From positions 1 to 8,146 of the forward strand of contig DHWR01000022.1 of the NCBI GenBank assembly GCA_002413265.1: a DNA stretch of 8,146 nt. Reading direction: 5' to 3'. The stretch's first letter is position 1; the number at the start of each line of letters is the position of its first letter. The DNA comes from Chloroflexi bacterium UBA5177 (GTDB taxonomy: Bacteria; Chloroflexota; UBA5177). Positions 6,074 through 8,146 of this stretch are shown here, piece after piece. The position numbers and the translations under genes were made by a program. Below the pieces are notes generated by a model, which ran no database searches, had not been told where the DNA came from, and saw nothing but the letters and a program-made list of their open reading frames with translations.

Positions 6074-7360
6074 ATGTACACACGCTCACGATCCGCCGCG
6101 CAGCGATGGCGCGCGGTTTTTGCGACTGAAGACGGATCGCTGCACGAGGACGAGTCGTTCTTCGCCTTAGGAAGCAGCGGTCTTGATTCCGTGGCGCTGG
6201 GTGCGATGATTCCGCTGCCGGACGGGACGACCTCGGCGCTTCTGCCTGGCTGCAGGCCGGTGGTCGCCGACTCCAGTGGACGGCAGATGGTCCATCCGGA
6301 TCCGGAGGCGAGGCCGGTCGCGGCCCTGCTGCCAACCGGATACACGCGCCTGCTTACGCCTGCCTATGAAAAGGTGTCGGGGGCGCCACACATGCCGATC
6401 TTCGGCTACACGGCCGTCGCCGGGCTGAACGGGCGGCTGTTCGCGTCGGCAGTCGCGCTGGATCCGGGGGGCGCCTGGGACCCGGCGATCCACAACACGC
6501 CTGAACTGGCGGACCTGGTGAGCGCGCGCCTCGCCGCCGATCCAGAGAACCGCCTGCTGCGTCATCACGCGCACTGCGCGACCGAGTATGGGTGCTACAC
6601 AGCGCAGAACCTCTTTTACGGCCGGGCCGAGATGGCCATCGCGGTCTCGGTGGCTTGTAACGCGCAGTGCGTCGGCTGCATCTCCGAACAGCTGGAGGAC
6701 GACCTGGAGGCGCCTCACGATCGCATCCAATTCACACCCACGGCGGATGAAGTCGTCAAAGCGGCGCTGCCACATCTCCTATCTGCGGCCGATCCGATTG
6801 TTTCGTTTGGTCAGGGCTGCGAGGGCGAGCCTATCCTCCGGACGCGCTTGATCGGACGCGCCATGCGGGCCCTGCGCGAGCAGACGAGCCGGGGGCAGTT
6901 CCATATCAACACCAACGGAAGTAATCCACGGGCGCTGCGGCATCTCATCGACTGCGGACTGGATAGCATCAGGGTCAGCATCTTTTCGGCCATCGAGGGG
7001 AACCACGTTCGTTACTACGGCCCTCGCAACTACGGGCTGGCCGAGATGGAGGAGAGCTTGCGAATGGCCGCGGATGCGGGCCTGCACACTTCCGTGAACC
7101 TATTGGCCTACCCCGGCTTTATCGACACGCCGTTGGAGATGGAAGCCATGGTCGGGTTCCTGCATCGAGGGAGAGTGCAGATGGTGCAGATGCGGGCGTT
7201 GAACATGGATAGAGAGCTGCTCGAGGAGAAGGTCAGGTTTCCGAGGGAATCGGGGATCGGGATCGCGCGGTTTATGGCGATGCTGCGGGAAGAGCTGCCC
7301 GGCATCGTGCTGGCCAGCAAGACGCCCTATGTGGGGAGAGCTCGTGCACACGTTTCTTGA
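6074..7360 (+). CDS. Radical SAM protein of unknown function, encoded upstream of obg
   Basis: This 428-residue protein is a radical SAM enzyme, using a [4Fe-4S] cluster to cleave S-adenosylmethionine and start radical chemistry. The cluster motif CX3CX2C is C195-N-A-Q-C199-V-G-C202 ([13 protein letters not shown]), followed by the GGE-like GQGCEGEP (246-253), an HINTNGSNP strand (277-285) and [11 protein letters not shown] (296-306), as expected for the partial TIM barrel. An N-terminal extension of about 190 residues precedes the core and contains IPLPDGTT, a TPAYEK...[10 protein letters not shown] segment and C-X5-C (C168, C174). I recognise this architecture from uncharacterised radical SAM proteins in several phyla but know no assigned substrate. 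No SPASM-type Cys-rich tail is present. ATG 6074 is the only plausible start, as an in-frame stop lies at 6047 and no other start codon intervenes. Its last 17 bases overlap the start of obg. Confidence 0.88.
   Translation: MYTRSRSAAQRWRAVFATEDGSLHEDESFFALGSSGLDSVALGAMIPLPDGTTSALLPGCRPVVADSSGRQMVHPDPEARPVAALLPTGYTRLLTPAYEKVSGAPHMPIFGYTAVAGLNGRLFASAVALDPGGAWDPAIHNTPELADLVSARLAADPENRLLRHHAHCATEYGCYTAQNLFYGRAEMAIAVSVACNAQCVGCISEQLEDDLEAPHDRIQFTPTADEVVKAALPHLLSAADPIVSFGQGCEGEPILRTRLIGRAMRALREQTSRGQFHINTNGSNPRALRHLIDCGLDSIRVSIFSAIEGNHVRYYGPRNYGLAEMEESLRMAADAGLHTSVNLLAYPGFIDTPLEMEAMVGFLHRGRVQMVQMRALNMDRELLEEKVRFPRESGIGIARFMAMLREELPGIVLASKTPYVGRARAHVS
7333..7338 (+). promoter_or_regulatory. Ribosome binding site of obg inside the radical SAM gene
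   Basis: GGGGAG lies five bases before GTG 7344, the start that gives the conserved Obg N-terminus. Being within the upstream coding region, it indicates translational coupling. Confidence 0.7.
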
Positions 7361-8146
7361 CGAAGCCTCCCTCCACGTGAAAGCCGGAGATGGTGGCGCG
7401 GGGTCTATGCATTTCCATCGTGAGAAGTACGTGCCATTGGGGGGGCCAGACGGCGGAGACGGCGGTAAGGGAGGCAGCGTGCTGCTGCGGGCCAGCCGCG
7501 GTGTGAATACGCTCTTCCAGTTCAAGCGGCAGAGACGGTTCGCGGCCGAGAGCGGCCAGCCGGGTGGCGCGAGCCGCATGAAGGGGCGGATGGGCAAGGA
7601 TCTGGAGATCGAAGTTCCGGTGGGCACGATCGTGCGCGATCAGGAAACGGGCGAGCTGTTGGGGGACCTGACCCGCCACGGGCAGCAGCTGGAGGTGGTC
7701 CGGGGAGGGCATGGCGGCCAGGGCAACGTCCACTTCAAGACATCCACCAACCAGGCACCGCACTTCGCCGAAAAGGGCGAGCCTGGAACCGAACGAGGGC
7801 TGGACCTCGAGCTGAAGCTGATCGCGGATGTCGGCATCATCGGGCTCCCCAATGCGGGCAAGTCCACGCTGCTATCGGTTATCAGTGCGGCTCGTCCCAA
7901 GATTGCGGACTACCCGTTCACCACGCTGACGCCCAATCTTGGAGTGATCGACACCGGGGACTCGACGTTCGTGGCCGCGGATATTCCGGGACTGATCGAA
8001 GGCGCGCACGAAGGCGTGGGCCTTGGGCATGAATTTCTTCGTCACATCGAGCGAACGCTCGTGCTGATTCACGTTGTCGACGGCTCGACCGAGGATCCCA
8101 TTGCCGATTTCGAGCAGGTAAACGCGGAGCTGGCCGCGTACGAAGC
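7344..8146 (+). CDS. obg: GTPase Obg/CgtA (3' end outside window)
   Basis: The frame is open to the window end, giving the first 267 residues of Obg, a conserved, usually essential GTPase acting in 50S ribosomal subunit assembly and in the stringent and stress responses. Residues about 1-158 are the glycine-rich Obg fold: [31 protein letters not shown] runs from 11 to 41, and [19 protein letters not shown] from 121 to 139. The GTPase domain begins at about 159, with G1 GLPNAGKST (167-175), G2 YPFTT (190-194) and G3 DIPG (213-216). The G4 NKxD motif and C-terminal domain lie beyond the window. The start is GTG 7344 (M-H-T-F-L-D-E-A), preceded by GGGGAG. It overlaps the radical SAM gene by 17 bases in another frame, so the two are probably co-transcribed and translationally coupled. 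Confidence 0.97.
   Translation, partial: MHTFLDEASLHVKAGDGGAGSMHFHREKYVPLGGPDGGDGGKGGSVLLRASRGVNTLFQFKRQRRFAAESGQPGGASRMKGRMGKDLEIEVPVGTIVRDQETGELLGDLTRHGQQLEVVRGGHGGQGNVHFKTSTNQAPHFAEKGEPGTERGLDLELKLIADVGIIGLPNAGKSTLLSVISAARPKIADYPFTTLTPNLGVIDTGDSTFVAADIPGLIEGAHEGVGLGHEFLRHIERTLVLIHVVDGSTEDPIADFEQVNAELAAYE

Noticed and set aside
5913..6170. 85-codon plus-strand frame in the gap before the radical SAM gene
   Set aside because: It has a TTG start without a ribosome binding site, low-complexity composition and runs out of frame into the radical SAM gene.
5854..6775. Long minus-strand frames over the gap and the start of the radical SAM gene
   Set aside because: They are Arg/Pro/Ser-rich, lack family resemblance and are explained by G+C-rich codons of the real gene on the plus strand.

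Overview
This is a GC-rich bacterial chromosomal segment, roughly 60% G+C by eye. It is compact: two of the gene boundaries overlap and no gene-free stretch exceeds 300 bases. It carries no insertion sequence, phage gene, CRISPR array, rRNA or tRNA that I can recognise. The obg gene and the long cyclase/STAND-ATPase/TPR protein suggest a free-living soil or environmental bacterium. The gene types would fit Chloroflexota, Actinomycetota, Gemmatimonadota or related lineages, but I cannot assign a phylum from this window.

Layout. (1) 1-273 (+): the C-terminal end of a probable Nudix-fold protein, cut by the window edge. (2) 333-3008 (+): an 891-residue signalling protein joining a class III nucleotidyl cyclase domain, a STAND/NB-ARC-like ATPase and a TPR-rich C-terminal half. 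(3) 3034-3366 (-): a small GYD-domain protein, convergent with (2). (4) 3587-3982 (+): a metal-ligand-poor VOC (bleomycin-resistance-like) protein, best started at a TTG with a strong ribosome binding site. (5) 4829-3963 (-) and 5800-4844 (-): a two-gene operon, prolyl aminopeptidase followed by a SpoU/TrmH-type RNA 2'-O-methyltransferase, whose 3' end overlaps the VOC gene. (6) 6074-7360 (+) and 7344-8146 (+): a radical SAM protein of unknown role that overlaps the start of obg, which runs off the window.

How they fit together. Most units look like independent housekeeping or stress functions. RNA modification and ribosome assembly recur (TrmH-like methyltransferase, Obg), and the radical SAM enzyme is physically coupled to Obg translation. 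The least explained protein is the cyclase-STAND-TPR fusion. Its layout suggests a ligand-sensing switch with a cyclic-nucleotide output, and its purine-selecting residues do not match an adenylate cyclase. The most notable non-coding structure is in the leaders. Two genes (cyclase and radical SAM) have a ribosome binding site in or touching the loop of a 6-bp hairpin, and the peptidase operon has a perfect 7-bp inverted repeat just upstream of its ribosome binding site.
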